A stretch of 64,000 nt of DNA from CAYYJR01 sp964472305 (lineage in GTDB: Bacteria; Armatimonadota; Hebobacteria; CAIYQO01): contig CAYYJR010000011.1 of NCBI GenBank assembly GCA_964472305.1, forward strand, positions 1 through 64,000, read 5' to 3'. Position numbers and translations under genes: made by a program. Of the stretch, positions 54,604-63,701 are shown piece by piece. A model generated the notes under the pieces. That model did no database searches. It was given only the letters and a program-made list of their open reading frames with translations, and was not told where the DNA came from. Position 1 is the first letter of the stretch, and each line of letters begins with the position of its first letter.

Positions 54604-55899
54604 TTATTCTTCTTCCTCCATCGTCTCCAGTGCTTCATCCCAGTCGAAAATGATCTGGTTGCCGCCGATGTGCTGTGCTTGCGACACACACTGGCTGGCC
54701 TTGAGCGTCAACTGCTCGACGGTGGTCACGCGTACGGACAGGCAGGCAACGCCAATGCTGACGGAGAAATGTCCCAGGCCTTGTGCATTCTGGATGGTCA
54801 ATGCCGAGATGCGCTCGCGCAGGCGCTCCGCTACCACCACCGCGCCGATGCCCGGCGTCGACGGCAGCAGCACCCAGAACTCCTCATCGGTATATCGCGC
54901 AGCCATATCGCGCGCGCGCACGCAGCCTTGAATCTCCTGGGCGATGCGCGCCAATACCTCGTCGCCAAAGTTGACGCCGAAGTTCTGGTTCATGGATTGC
55001 AGATGGTCAGCGGTGACAATCAGCAGCGACAGGTGACCACCGGTCTGAATGGCTTCAGTCACGTACCGCTGGATTTCGTCGAGAAAGTGCTGCTTGTTCG
55101 ATAGTCCGAGTTCGGGATCAGTCGTGCTATTGGGATCAAATCGCCCCTTCAATGACGCGAGCTGGCGCGCGGTAGTGTCCAGTGTGGTCTGCAGCCGCAT
55201 CTCGCGCAGACGCGCGGCTAGCAGTTGCCCGACCAGGCGCAAAGTTTCCAACTCCACCGATTGGAGTGATCGACCTTCGATGTCAGCGAGTACGATGGCG
55301 CCCATTGGCGTGGCGTGGGCCGCCAGCGGCGCCAGGATCAACGTGCGCGCCGTGTGACTCTGTTCGGCGCTGCCGTCTTCCGCGGGCGGCAACTGCCGAT
55401 CGAAATCGGTAATCACCCGCACGTCGCTGGCGCCTTTGCGCATTAAGTGGGTTACCAGCGCAATCACCCGTTGCAGCGGAAAAACCTCTTCCTCATCCGA
55501 CATGATGAGCGCCATGGAGGAGAGCACTTTGCCGTCGTGCAGCAGAATAGTGCCGTATTCCATACCGTAGGTTTCGGCCAGACGTCCGATGGCATATTCC
55601 AGCAATTCGCTCTCCTGGCGCAGGCGCAGCATGGTGGAACCGACTTCACGGGTGAAATGCAGCAGTTTACTCGCCAGGATCTGCGTATCGTCATGTTGTT
55701 GCTCGGTAGTTGAATTAGCCATAAAAGAATACCATTCACGGAATAATTGTCGCGCCATCGAGGCATGCGCGGTTGCATCGACATCCGAGCGGCGAGCGCA
55801 TTTGACACCCGCCGAAGAGACCGGCAAAATATAGTCTTCAAGGAGATCATCGGATTGCCGGCGAAAAGACTTAACCAACTTATTCCAGCGCGCGAGCAA
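54604..55899 (-). CDS. GAF-GGDEF protein with degenerate GGDEF motif
   Basis: The 431-residue protein has a GAF domain at about residues 90-240 (YGMEYGTILLHDGKVLSSM; HATPMGAIVLADIEGRSL) and a GGDEF domain at about 265-425, with LSLLIVTADHLQSMNQNFGV and the signature site as TDEEF (337-341) in ARYTDEEFWVLLP. Both glycines of GGDEF are lost, the acidic pair is kept, so cyclase activity is doubtful. TTG 55899 with AGGAGG 5 bases upstream is the start. It is divergent from nagA with only 34 bases between. Confidence 0.82.
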   Translation of the reverse strand: MLARWNKLVKSFRRQSDDLLEDYILPVSSAGVKCARRSDVDATAHASMARQLFREWYSFMANSTTEQQHDDTQILASKLLHFTREVGSTMLRLRQESELLEYAIGRLAETYGMEYGTILLHDGKVLSSMALIMSDEEEVFPLQRVIALVTHLMRKGASDVRVITDFDRQLPPAEDGSAEQSHTARTLILAPLAAHATPMGAIVLADIEGRSLQSVELETLRLVGQLLAARLREMRLQTTLDTTARQLASLKGRFDPNSTTDPELGLSNKQHFLDEIQRYVTEAIQTGGHLSLLIVTADHLQSMNQNFGVNFGDEVLARIAQEIQGCVRARDMAARYTDEEFWVLLPSTPGIGAVVVAERLRERISALTIQNAQGLGHFSVSIGVACLSVRVTTVEQLTLKASQCVSQAQHIGGNQIIFDWDEALETMEEEE

Positions 55900-55933
55900 T
55901 TTTCCTCCTGAAAGAGAGAAGTGGGGAACGAAG

Positions 55934-57352
55934 ATGAAGCAATGCCCTGAATGCGGTGCCGACTACGACGTCACCGATGTGATTTGCGTCGCCTGCGGCG
56001 CCGATCTTCCCGCGCCATACGAGAAGTACGGCGATGACGACGCCGAGGTTACCCAGGCTGAGTCCGGTGTGATCAGTGTCCTGGGTGATGCTGATCCGGC
56101 GGTGTTGGCCGTACTCGGCGCGCCCGCGGTAGACCTGGCTGCGCTGACGGCTAACCTGCGCTCAGATCAGCTCACCATCCTCTCCGGCGCCACCATCTTT
56201 GTGGGTGAGCACGTGGTGGAAGCCGGTACGGTCGGCATTGCCGGCGATCGCATCATTGCCGTACTCGACACCGCCATTCCCAATCCGGGCGACGGCTCGC
56301 AATTCATCGATCTGCGCGGTCTGGTGCTCGCGCCGGGCTTCATCGAGTTGCACTCGCACGGGATGATGGGCATCGATACGAACTCGGCCGGTATGGATGA
56401 TTTCCTGCGCATCTCCACCGAGGCCGCCAGGCATGGGCTGACCGGCATCACTCCCACCACGGTGGCCTGTTCAGCAGAACAACTGCGTTCAGTGCTGCAG
56501 AATTTGCGCGACGCCCGCGCGGCGGGTATGCATGGCACGCGCCTGCTGGGCGTGCACATGGAGAGCAACTTCATCAGCATGGCCAAGAAAGGCGCGCAAC
56601 CGCCCGACCAGATTTTCTCGCCTGACGATCCACGCGCGCAGGAAATCCTTGACCTGATTGACGCCTATCAGGACGAGGTGCGTATCGTCACATTGGCACC
56701 CGAGCTGTCCGGCGCACTCGAACTGATCGGCTGGTTGCGCGAGCGCAACATCTTCGTCTCGCTGGGCCACTCCACGGCGAACTACGACCAGGCCATTGCC
56801 GGCTTCGACGCCGGCGCCACCATGGCGACGCACCTCTTCAACGCCATGTCGCCACTCGCGCATCGCGAGCCCGGGCTGGTGGGCGCGGCGCTGGAGCGTG
56901 ACGATGTCTACACCGAAATGGTCTGCGACGGCGTGCATATCCACCCCTCGGTCATCTCCACCGTCATCTCCGCCAAAGGCAGCGAGCGCTTTATTCCGGT
57001 ATCCGACAGTCTGCAGGGCGCGGGACTGGGCGAAGGTGACGAGTTCTTCCTCGGCGGTCAGCACGTCACCGTGCGCGACGGCGTCGCCCGCCTGGACAGC
57101 GGCACCATCGCCGGCAGCGTGGTCACCATGGATAAGATCGTGCAGATGTTCATCGAGACGCTGAGTTGGGACCTGGGCGAGGCGCTGACGATGGCCTCCA
57201 CCACGCCCGCCGACGCGCTGGAACTCACCCACGTCGGCCGCATCCTCCCTGGCGCCATTGCCGACCTGGTGGTGCTCGACGCCGATCTCAGCGTTGTGAT
57301 GACCTTCGTTGGCGGCCGGGTGGTGTATCAGCGAGACGCGCAGACGGTGTGA
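55934..57352 (+). CDS. nagA: N-acetylglucosamine-6-phosphate deacetylase with N-terminal zinc ribbon
   Basis: The 472-residue protein has a four-cysteine ribbon at residues 4-22 (CPECGADY..CVACGADLP), an acidic linker, and NagA from about residue 80: ELHSHGMMGIDT, Glu in LGVHMESNF, His in SLGHSTANYDQ and ATHLFNAMSPL, VCDGVHIHPS and the catalytic Asp in PVSDSLQGAGLG. It removes acetate from GlcNAc-6-phosphate. The ribbon is unusual for NagA, and the common KGAH after the metal Glu reads KGAQ. The ribbon could bind another protein or nucleic acid; inference. Confidence 0.85.
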   Translation: MKQCPECGADYDVTDVICVACGADLPAPYEKYGDDDAEVTQAESGVISVLGDADPAVLAVLGAPAVDLAALTANLRSDQLTILSGATIFVGEHVVEAGTVGIAGDRIIAVLDTAIPNPGDGSQFIDLRGLVLAPGFIELHSHGMMGIDTNSAGMDDFLRISTEAARHGLTGITPTTVACSAEQLRSVLQNLRDARAAGMHGTRLLGVHMESNFISMAKKGAQPPDQIFSPDDPRAQEILDLIDAYQDEVRIVTLAPELSGALELIGWLRERNIFVSLGHSTANYDQAIAGFDAGATMATHLFNAMSPLAHREPGLVGAALERDDVYTEMVCDGVHIHPSVISTVISAKGSERFIPVSDSLQGAGLGEGDEFFLGGQHVTVRDGVARLDSGTIAGSVVTMDKIVQMFIETLSWDLGEALTMASTTPADALELTHVGRILPGAIADLVVLDADLSVVMTFVGGRVVYQRDAQTV

Positions 57353-57693
57353 TCACCCACTGGGGGCGCCAGCATCCTGCTGGCCTCGTAGCAGTCGGTC
57401 GATGAGAACGCAACAGCAACGCGCGTGAGAGTACCTCTCTCGCGCGTTGCTGTTGCGAAAAAGTGATATATTTGCTTCACGAAAGACGCTTTTGGTGGAC
57501 ACGAAGCCGTGCTTCATCGCACTTAATTAGAATTTCGTCGGCGTGTTCTACGGATGATGTCATCATCTGGCAGTTGACTGGGATATCAAAGCGAATGCCC
57601 GGTCCGGTGGTTGGGCAGCCTATGGATGGCTGTTTCGCAACCACCAGGCGACGACTCGATGGAACTGTTCCCCGCGTCGCAGTTACATCCCCG
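57353..57693. other. Intergenic region with three hairpins between nagA and the GH3 gene
   Basis: It contains a REP-like palindrome GCCAGCA-TCC-TGCTGGC (57368-57384), a 17-base perfect inverted repeat (57409-57457, see separate entry), and a hairpin with GGTGGTTG/CAACCACC outer and CAGCC/GGCTG inner stems (57606-57645). The last one is on the exit side of the GH3 gene. No gene supported. Confidence 0.6.
57409..57457. repeat. Long perfect inverted repeat between convergent genes
   Basis: Arms CGCAACAGCAACGCGCG (57409-57425) and its complement (57441-57457), extended inside by GAGAG/CTCTC around loop TAC. It lies between convergent nagA and GH3 genes and is likely to end transcription of one or both, although the plus-strand side is followed by A residues rather than T. 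Confidence 0.75.
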
Positions 57694-59847
57694 TTATTGA
57701 AGGCATACCTCGATCGTCAGCACGTTGCTCTCGCGGTCGGAGCGCTGTGCCTGGTCGGGTTGTTTGCCGCCGACGGCGAGGCGGTAGGCCCCGGGGAGGA
57801 TGAGGGATGCGCCATCGTCAGCGGTGAGGGCGAAGGCGTCCGGTGCCAGCGTGAAGGTGAGCGTGCGCGTTTCGCCGACGTCGAGATGGACGCGCTGGAA
57901 GCCGCGAAGCTGGCGCAACGGGGCGGGTACGGCAGGGGCTAGTGCGTTCAGGTAGAGTTGCGCGACTTCGTCGCCTGCCCGGTCGCCGGTGTTGGTAACA
58001 TCCACCGTCACCGTCAGCGGGGCGCTCGCGTCCTTGATCGTCGCGCTGGCGCGCAGGTTGTCATACTGGAAGGTGGTGTAACTCAGTCCGTAGCCGAAGG
58101 GATACAGCGGCTCACCGGTGAAGAAGCGATAGGTGCGCTCTGTCATGCTGTAATCTTCGAACGGTGGAAGCTGCTCGGTGGACTGGTAGAAGGTCACCGG
58201 CAGGCGGCCGCCGGGATTGTAGTCGCCGAAAATGACCTCGGCGATGGCGGTGCCGCCCTCCTGACCGGGGTACCATGCCTCAATGATGGCGTTCGCGTGC
58301 TCGTGCGCCCAACCTAATTCCACCATGCTGCCGTTCAGCAGTACCACGATGAACGGTTTGCCGGACTGCTGAATAATCTCCAGCATCGCCTGCTGGCTGG
58401 CGGGCAGGCCCAGTCCGGTGCGGTCGCCGGTGCCGCCGCCCGCACCCTCCTCGCCTTCCAGCATCGCGGAAAGACCGACCACGGCTACGATCAGGTCGGC
58501 ATATTCGCAGTGTTCATGGGTTTCCCACACGATGTCGTTCGGTCCACCGTTCAACGGGCAGCCGTTGGTGTAAAAGACATTGGAGCCCGGGAAGGCACGG
58601 CGCACGAGGCCGTCCAGCGGGGTGATGGTGTAGGAAGGCGTGCCGTTGTAATTGCCCCACTGCACCTCGGCGTTATGCGCATTCGGACCGATCACCGCGA
58701 TGGTGTTGAATTGTCCGTCGCGCAACGGCAGTAAGCCGTCGTTCTTCAGCAGCACCAGCGACTCGCGCGCCGCCTGCCGCGCCAGTTCGCGGTGCGCGGC
58801 GGAATCGACGACGCTGTAGGGGATCTTCGCGAAAGGCACCAACGCATCAGGATCGAACATGCCCAGCTTGAAGCGGGAGGTGAAGAGGTGGGTGAGCGCC
58901 ACATCCAACGCGGCTTCCGTCAGGAAATCCTTCCGCACCGCTTCGGTCAATCCCGCATACGCCGCGCCACAGCACAGGTCGCAGCCCGCGCGCACCGCGG
59001 CGGCGATGGCCTCTTCCTTGATGCGAAAGAGCTGGTGATGTTCGTAAATATCCTCCACCGCGCCGCAGTCGGAGACGACGTGACCTTGAAAACCCCATTG
59101 CTCGCGCAGGATCTTCTGCAAGAGCGTCGGACTGGCGTTGCACGCCTCGCCGTTCACCCGGTTGTAGGCGCCCATAATCGCTTCTACCTTCGCTTCCTGC
59201 ACCAATGCTTTGAAGGCGTAGAGGTAGGTCTCGTGCAGATCGCGGGCGTTCACGCGGGCGTCGAAATGGTGGCGGGTATGCTCTGGGCCACTGTGCACCG
59301 CGTAATGCTTGGCGCAGGCGGCTGTCTTCAGATATCGCGGGTCGTCGCCTTGCAACCCCTTCACGAAGGCCACCCCCAGGCGCGCGGTGAGGAAGGGGTC
59401 TTCGCCGTAGGTTTCCTGCCCACGGCCCCAGCGCGGGTCGCGAAAAATATTGATATTCGGTGACCAGAAGGTCAATCCGAAATACCGTTTATGGTACGCG
59501 CGCGCGTTGGCATCGTGATATTTCGCGCGCGCCTCATCCGAAGTGGCTGCCGCCATGCGCTCCACCAGCGGTGTGTTCCAGGTGGCCGACAACCCGATCG
59601 CCTGCGGGAAGACGGTGGCAATTCCTGCCCGTCCCACGCCGTGCAGGCACTCGTTCCACCAATCGTACGGCGCGAGGCCCAGCCGCTCGATGCCGATGGC
59701 GGCGTTCACCGTCTGCGACACCTTCTCTTCCAGCGTCATGCGCCCGATCAGATCGCGCACGCGTTCGGCGATTGGCAGCGACGGGTTGCGAAACGGGGCA
59801 TCCGCCGGCGCGGGGGGGAGCGGATTCTGCTCGGTTATCGTGTTCAT
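57694..59847 (-). CDS. GH3 family glycoside hydrolase (beta-xylosidase/beta-glucosidase type)
   Basis: The 717-residue enzyme has no signal peptide, so it acts in the cytoplasm. The N-terminal barrel has the family blocks WWNECLHGVGRAG, FWSPNINIFRDPRWGRGQET, KHYAVHSGPEHTRHHFD and the nucleophile Asp260 in HVVSDCGAVEDIY; SDCGA rather than SDW is seen in bacterial xylosidases (XylB/BxlB type). A C-terminal alpha/beta domain and a fibronectin-like domain (PLYPFGYGLSYTTFQYDNL) complete it. AAAGGAG precedes the ATG. It is divergent from the Gfo/Idh gene. Confidence 0.9.
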   Translation of the reverse strand: MNTITEQNPLPPAPADAPFRNPSLPIAERVRDLIGRMTLEEKVSQTVNAAIGIERLGLAPYDWWNECLHGVGRAGIATVFPQAIGLSATWNTPLVERMAAATSDEARAKYHDANARAYHKRYFGLTFWSPNINIFRDPRWGRGQETYGEDPFLTARLGVAFVKGLQGDDPRYLKTAACAKHYAVHSGPEHTRHHFDARVNARDLHETYLYAFKALVQEAKVEAIMGAYNRVNGEACNASPTLLQKILREQWGFQGHVVSDCGAVEDIYEHHQLFRIKEEAIAAAVRAGCDLCCGAAYAGLTEAVRKDFLTEAALDVALTHLFTSRFKLGMFDPDALVPFAKIPYSVVDSAAHRELARQAARESLVLLKNDGLLPLRDGQFNTIAVIGPNAHNAEVQWGNYNGTPSYTITPLDGLVRRAFPGSNVFYTNGCPLNGGPNDIVWETHEHCEYADLIVAVVGLSAMLEGEEGAGGGTGDRTGLGLPASQQAMLEIIQQSGKPFIVVLLNGSMVELGWAHEHANAIIEAWYPGQEGGTAIAEVIFGDYNPGGRLPVTFYQSTEQLPPFEDYSMTERTYRFFTGEPLYPFGYGLSYTTFQYDNLRASATIKDASAPLTVTVDVTNTGDRAGDEVAQLYLNALAPAVPAPLRQLRGFQRVHLDVGETRTLTFTLAPDAFALTADDGASLILPGAYRLAVGGKQPDQAQRSDRESNVLTIEVCLQ

Positions 59848-60210
59848 GGTGGATCATCTCCTTTTGCCCGCATGAGGCGTCACAGTGCATGGATTGCCGC
59901 AGCGAGCAGGCCTTCCGCTTATAAATCATCCGGACTGGTGGGCTACCGTGTGTTATTCGCGCCCGTTCGACGTCCTCCTGCCGTAAAGGCATGCGGAATG
60001 CGGTAAATCTGATCATGGTGTTGGTGCCGGCAATGGGTGTTGCTACCTGCGCTCGTAGCGTGCGGCGAGTGAAAGATGCCGGTTTTCGCGGAAACGCTCC
60101 GTTACTCAGCAGGACGACCGCCGGCGAACGGGAAAATACATATACCGGGCCCGGGCTTGCGCCGGCAAGGCGCGGACCGCGGTGTCCTATCTCGAAACAG
60201 GGAGCAGGTG
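59848..60210. other. Divergent control region between GH3 and Gfo/Idh genes
   Basis: The 363 bases hold the near-palindrome GTTTTCGCGGAAAC (60082-60095), the palindrome CCGGGCCCGG (60145-60154) and CTTGCGCCGGCAAG (60156-60169). A TATACC/TACATA stretch (60137-60146) could be a -10 for the plus direction and TTTATAAG (minus strand, near 59920) one for GH3. No gene supported. Confidence 0.45.
60082..60095. promoter_or_regulatory. LacI/GalR-like near-palindrome upstream of the Gfo/Idh gene
   Basis: GTTTTCGCGGAAAC is a 14-base near-palindrome with a CG centre and a single mismatched pair. It lies between divergent sugar genes and about 120 bases before the Gfo/Idh ATG, a place typical for a carbohydrate repressor site. 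Confidence 0.4.
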
Positions 60211-61365
60211 ATGATGACGCGAGTACGCATGGGGGTGATCGGGGTTGGGGGCATGGGCTCCTACCACGCCGGGTATCTCGGCGAGGGGAAGATTCAACGT
60301 GCGGAGTTGGCCGCCGTGTGCGATATCGATCCGGCGCGCCTGACGCGCTTCGACGGCGTTGTACCGACGTTTCAGGACAGCGGCGCGTTGATCCGTTCCG
60401 GTCTGGTGGACGCGGTGATGATCGCCACCCCGCATTACGGGCATACCACTATCGGCATCGATGCGCTGGAGCAAGGACTGCACGTGCTGGTGGAAAAACC
60501 GATCTCCGTGCATAAGGCGGATGCCGCGCGGCTCATCGCGGCGCACACCCGGCCCGGCCAACAGTTCGCGGCGATGTTCAACCAGCGCACGGATCCGCAT
60601 TACATAAAAGTCAAGCAACTCCTCGAGAGCGGCGAGCTTGGCGAACTGGTGCGGGTAAACTGGGTCATTACCGACTGGTTCCGCACTGATGCCTACTACG
60701 CCAGCGGTGGTTGGCGTGCCACCTGGGGCGGAGAAGGCGGTGGCGTGCTGCTCAACCAGTGCCCGCACCAGCTCGATCTGTTGCAGTGGATGTGCGGCAT
60801 GCCGGTGAAAGTGCATGCCTTCTGCGGCTTCGGCAAGTGGCATCACATCGAAGTAGACGATCAGGTGACCGCCTACTTCGAATATGCCAACGGCGCCACC
60901 GGCGTCTTCGTGACGACCACCGGCGAGGCGCCCGGCACCAATAGGCTGGAGATCGCCGGTGAGCGCGGCAAACTGGTTGTCGAGCACAACGCGCTGACCT
61001 TCACGCGCAACGAAGTGCCGATGTCCGAATTTCGCCAAGCCGCGAAAAGCGGTTTTGAGCAACCGACCACCTGGCAGTGCGCGATCTCGGTCCATGGCAA
61101 TGGCGGGCAGCACCAGGCCGTGACGCAAAATTATGTGGATGCCATTCTGGACGGCACGCCGCTCATCGCCCCCGCGGCGGAAGGCATTCGCTCGGTCGAG
61201 TTGGCGAATGCCATGCTGTATTCCGCGTTCACCGGCGGCACCGTGGCGCTACCGCTGGATGGGGAGGCGTACGAGGCTGAACTGCAGCGGCGCATCGCGC
61301 AGTCGAGTTTCACCAAAACGGTCGTCGCGCAGGATGTGATCGATGTCGCGAGTTCCTTCCGCTAA
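60211..61365 (+). CDS. Gfo/Idh/MocA family NAD(P)-dependent sugar dehydrogenase
   Basis: The 384-residue protein has an N-terminal Rossmann motif (MGVIGVGGMGSYHAGY) and the family signature VEKPISVHKADAARL, then a C-terminal domain with WRATWGGEGGGVLLNQCPHQ, where the His/Asp pair (CPHQLDLLQWM) is the probable catalytic site. AGCAGGTG precedes the ATG at 60211; the frame to 60076 is unsupported. It is followed after 50 bases by a sugar isomerase. The family oxidises or reduces sugars and inositols. Confidence 0.9.
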   Translation: MMTRVRMGVIGVGGMGSYHAGYLGEGKIQRAELAAVCDIDPARLTRFDGVVPTFQDSGALIRSGLVDAVMIATPHYGHTTIGIDALEQGLHVLVEKPISVHKADAARLIAAHTRPGQQFAAMFNQRTDPHYIKVKQLLESGELGELVRVNWVITDWFRTDAYYASGGWRATWGGEGGGVLLNQCPHQLDLLQWMCGMPVKVHAFCGFGKWHHIEVDDQVTAYFEYANGATGVFVTTTGEAPGTNRLEIAGERGKLVVEHNALTFTRNEVPMSEFRQAAKSGFEQPTTWQCAISVHGNGGQHQAVTQNYVDAILDGTPLIAPAAEGIRSVELANAMLYSAFTGGTVALPLDGEAYEAELQRRIAQSSFTKTVVAQDVIDVASSFR

Positions 61366-61415
61366 GAACCGGTGGTCGCGAGAGATCGTGCCGCAACGGA
61401 AAAAGGAGAAAAAGT

Positions 61416-62327
61416 ATGGTGTATTTTACCGGGTTTGCCGATGAAGCCTCGCCCCAGGTTGCGCGGCAGATCGATGCGACGCGGGCGTTGGGCTGGCATT
61501 GCATCGAGGCGCGCGGCATGGAAGGCATGAATATCCACGACCTCGATCAGGAGACCTTTGCGCGCGCCGCCGACGCGTTGCAGGCGGCGGGCATTCGGGT
61601 GAATTGCTTCGGTTCGGCCATCGCCAACTGGAGCAAGCGCATTGACGAACCGTTCGACAGCTCGCTGGAAGAAGCGCGGCGCGCCATTCCGCGCATGCAG
61701 CGACTGGGTACGCGGCTTATCCGCATCATGAGCTTCGCCGTCTTACCCGACCGCGAGGCGGACGATCAACTGGAAGACGAACGTTTCCGCCGCCTGCGCG
61801 TGTTGCAGACGATGTTTACCGACGCCGGCATCACCCCGGTGCATGAGAATTGCATGAATTACGGCGGCATGGGGTGGGGGTATAGCCTGCGCCTGCTGGA
61901 GGCGGTGCCCGGATTGAAGCTGGTCTTCGACACCGGCAACCCCGTATTCACCGACGACCGCATGCAGCCCAAACCGTACCCGAAGCAGTCGGCATGGGAA
62001 TTCTACCGTCATGTGAAAGCACACATCGCCTACGTGCACATCAAGGATGGCATCTGGGACGCGGCGCAGGAGCAGACGCGCTATACCTTCCCCGGCGAGG
62101 GCGATGGCGATGTGCGCCGCATTCTCACCGATCTGCTGGCCTCGGGTTACGACGGCGGCCTGTCGATTGAGCCGCACCTGGCGGTGGTGCACCACGACGC
62201 CTCGGTGCAATCATCCGACGAGATACGCTTCGCCAATTACGTGGAATACGGGCGGCGACTGCAGGCGATGGTGGAGGAGATTCAGGCGTCGATACCGCGG
62301 GGAAGCGCAGGAGACGCCTCGGAGTAA
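61416..62327 (+). CDS. Sugar phosphate isomerase/epimerase (xylose-isomerase-like TIM barrel)
   Basis: The 303-residue protein has the four metal ligands in order: Glu in PVHENCMNYGG, Asp in LVFDTGNPVF, His in AYVHIKDGIW and Glu in LSIEPHLAVVH. AAAAAGGAG precedes the ATG. It shares a transcript with the Gfo/Idh gene, a common pairing in catabolism of sugars and inositols. The -35 of the next promoter begins directly after its stop codon. Confidence 0.87.
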   Translation: MVYFTGFADEASPQVARQIDATRALGWHCIEARGMEGMNIHDLDQETFARAADALQAAGIRVNCFGSAIANWSKRIDEPFDSSLEEARRAIPRMQRLGTRLIRIMSFAVLPDREADDQLEDERFRRLRVLQTMFTDAGITPVHENCMNYGGMGWGYSLRLLEAVPGLKLVFDTGNPVFTDDRMQPKPYPKQSAWEFYRHVKAHIAYVHIKDGIWDAAQEQTRYTFPGEGDGDVRRILTDLLASGYDGGLSIEPHLAVVHHDASVQSSDEIRFANYVEYGRRLQAMVEEIQASIPRGSAGDASE

Positions 62328-62328
62328 C

Positions 62329-62374
62329 TTGACGCCGGATTTTCACTGTGCTACATTGGCCGGGTCCGGACCCG
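62329..62374 (+). promoter_or_regulatory. Promoter with palindromic operator ahead of the epimerase gene
   Basis: TTGACG (62329-62334), 17 bases, TACATT (62352-62357), then the 14-base perfect palindrome CGGGTCCGGACCCG (62361-62374) 3 bases downstream of the -10, across the expected start. The same layout recurs at 63702-63748. A repressor operator is the simplest reading. Confidence 0.65.
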
Positions 62375-62527
62375 TGCGCGGACGCCCACATTCGCGGGCA
62401 GGAATGGCGAGGCTGTGCGAACGATGGCAAGCTGCGACGCATGCCGGTCACGAGCACATGCAGTGATCCGGGGTGATCTCGACGCAATCCACTATTCGGC
62501 TCGTGAGATCCGAAAGGAGAAAACCTG

Positions 62528-63403
62528 ATGAAACTTGGCATTCATGCGTATGCCTGGTGCGCGCAGTGGAGCAACGACACGCTGCCGCTGATCGATCGGG
62601 TGAAACAACTGGGAATGGATTTCATCGAAATCCCCCTGATGTGCCTGGAGACGTTCGATGCCGTCGCCGTGCGCGCGCGCCTGGAACAGGTTGGCCTGGG
62701 AGCCGTCACCTCCACGGTGCTGCTGGGCGATACCGATATCACCAGCGATGACCCGGCCATCCGTGCCAACGGGGTGGCCTATCTGTGCGCCTGCGTGCGC
62801 GCCACTGCCGAAATCGGCGCGCGCAGCTTTTCCGGGGTGATCTATTCCCAGCATGTCAAACAATTGCCCGCTCGACCGGAGGAGCGGCACTGGCACTACT
62901 CGGCGGAATGCCTGCGCGAAGTGGCGCGCGAGGCCGCCGACCTGGGCGTCGCGATCGGCCTGGAGCCGGTGAACCGCTATGAAACCTGCCTGGTCAATAC
63001 CTGTGAGCAGGCCGTGCGGTTGAAAGAGATGATCGGTGAACCCAACGTGAAGATTCACCTCGATACGTATCATATGAATATCGAGGAGAAGGATTTTTAC
63101 GAAGCCACGATGCGGGCGGGGCGCGATCTCCTGCATTACCATCTGTGCGAAAACGACCGGGGAATTCCCGGCACCGGGCTGGTTGACTGGGATGGCATCT
63201 TCACCGCGCTGGCGGAAATCAATTACCAGGGGAATGCCGCGCTGGAGAGTTTCGTCGAGTGCACCGGCAATATGAACACCTGGGTGTGGCGTCAACTGGC
63301 GCCGGATGGCGACACCCTGTTGCGCGAAGGCGTGGCATTCATCCGCCGGAAACAGCAGGAATACGGGTTGCTCGACACACCCGCGACGTCTCTCCCCGCC
63401 TGA
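62528..63403 (+). CDS. Ketose 3-epimerase-like TIM barrel (tagatose/psicose epimerase type)
   Basis: The 291-residue protein has the metal ligands of the D-tagatose 3-epimerase family: Glu in IGLEPVNRYETCLVNT, Asp in IHLDTYHMNIEEKDF, His in HYHLCENDRGIPGTG and Glu in ALESFVECTGN. NRYET and DTYHMNIEE are typical of ketose 3-epimerases. AAAGGAG lies 9 bases before the ATG. It follows the other isomerase by 200 bases behind its own promoter. Confidence 0.9.
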   Translation: MKLGIHAYAWCAQWSNDTLPLIDRVKQLGMDFIEIPLMCLETFDAVAVRARLEQVGLGAVTSTVLLGDTDITSDDPAIRANGVAYLCACVRATAEIGARSFSGVIYSQHVKQLPARPEERHWHYSAECLREVAREAADLGVAIGLEPVNRYETCLVNTCEQAVRLKEMIGEPNVKIHLDTYHMNIEEKDFYEATMRAGRDLLHYHLCENDRGIPGTGLVDWDGIFTALAEINYQGNAALESFVECTGNMNTWVWRQLAPDGDTLLREGVAFIRRKQQEYGLLDTPATSLPA

Positions 63404-63701
63404 CCCTCCCCGGTGGCGTCGCGGATGAAAACGTCATGGTCGGGTACGGGGCGCACGCCACGTCGGTTGAGGCGATACGCCTCACCGCGTTGCGGTTCAC
63501 AGCAAATATCGTATCGGGATCGGATGGGCGGAGTGAGCGTCCATCGCCTGTCGTCTGGACGGGCAGCTCGGAATGCCGAGTGCCGGAAACGTCGATTGCT
63601 ACGGCGGCACGAAGCAGATTATTTCCGAAAATGCCGCATAGCCGCAAGTCAACTGAAGCGAACATTTTACTGAGATATTGACACGACACTTACTCAGCTA
63701 C
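63404..63701. other. Intergenic region downstream of the epimerase gene
   Basis: About 300 bases with short frames only, none with a ribosome site or family resemblance. A second TTGACA (63678-63683) lies just before the main promoter. No terminator hairpin with a T-run was seen. Confidence 0.5.

Noticed and set aside
57409..57457. Calling the 17-base inverted repeat a standard intrinsic terminator
   Set aside because: The stem is followed by A residues on the plus strand and there is no T-run on the minus side, so it is listed as a repeat with a possible terminator role.
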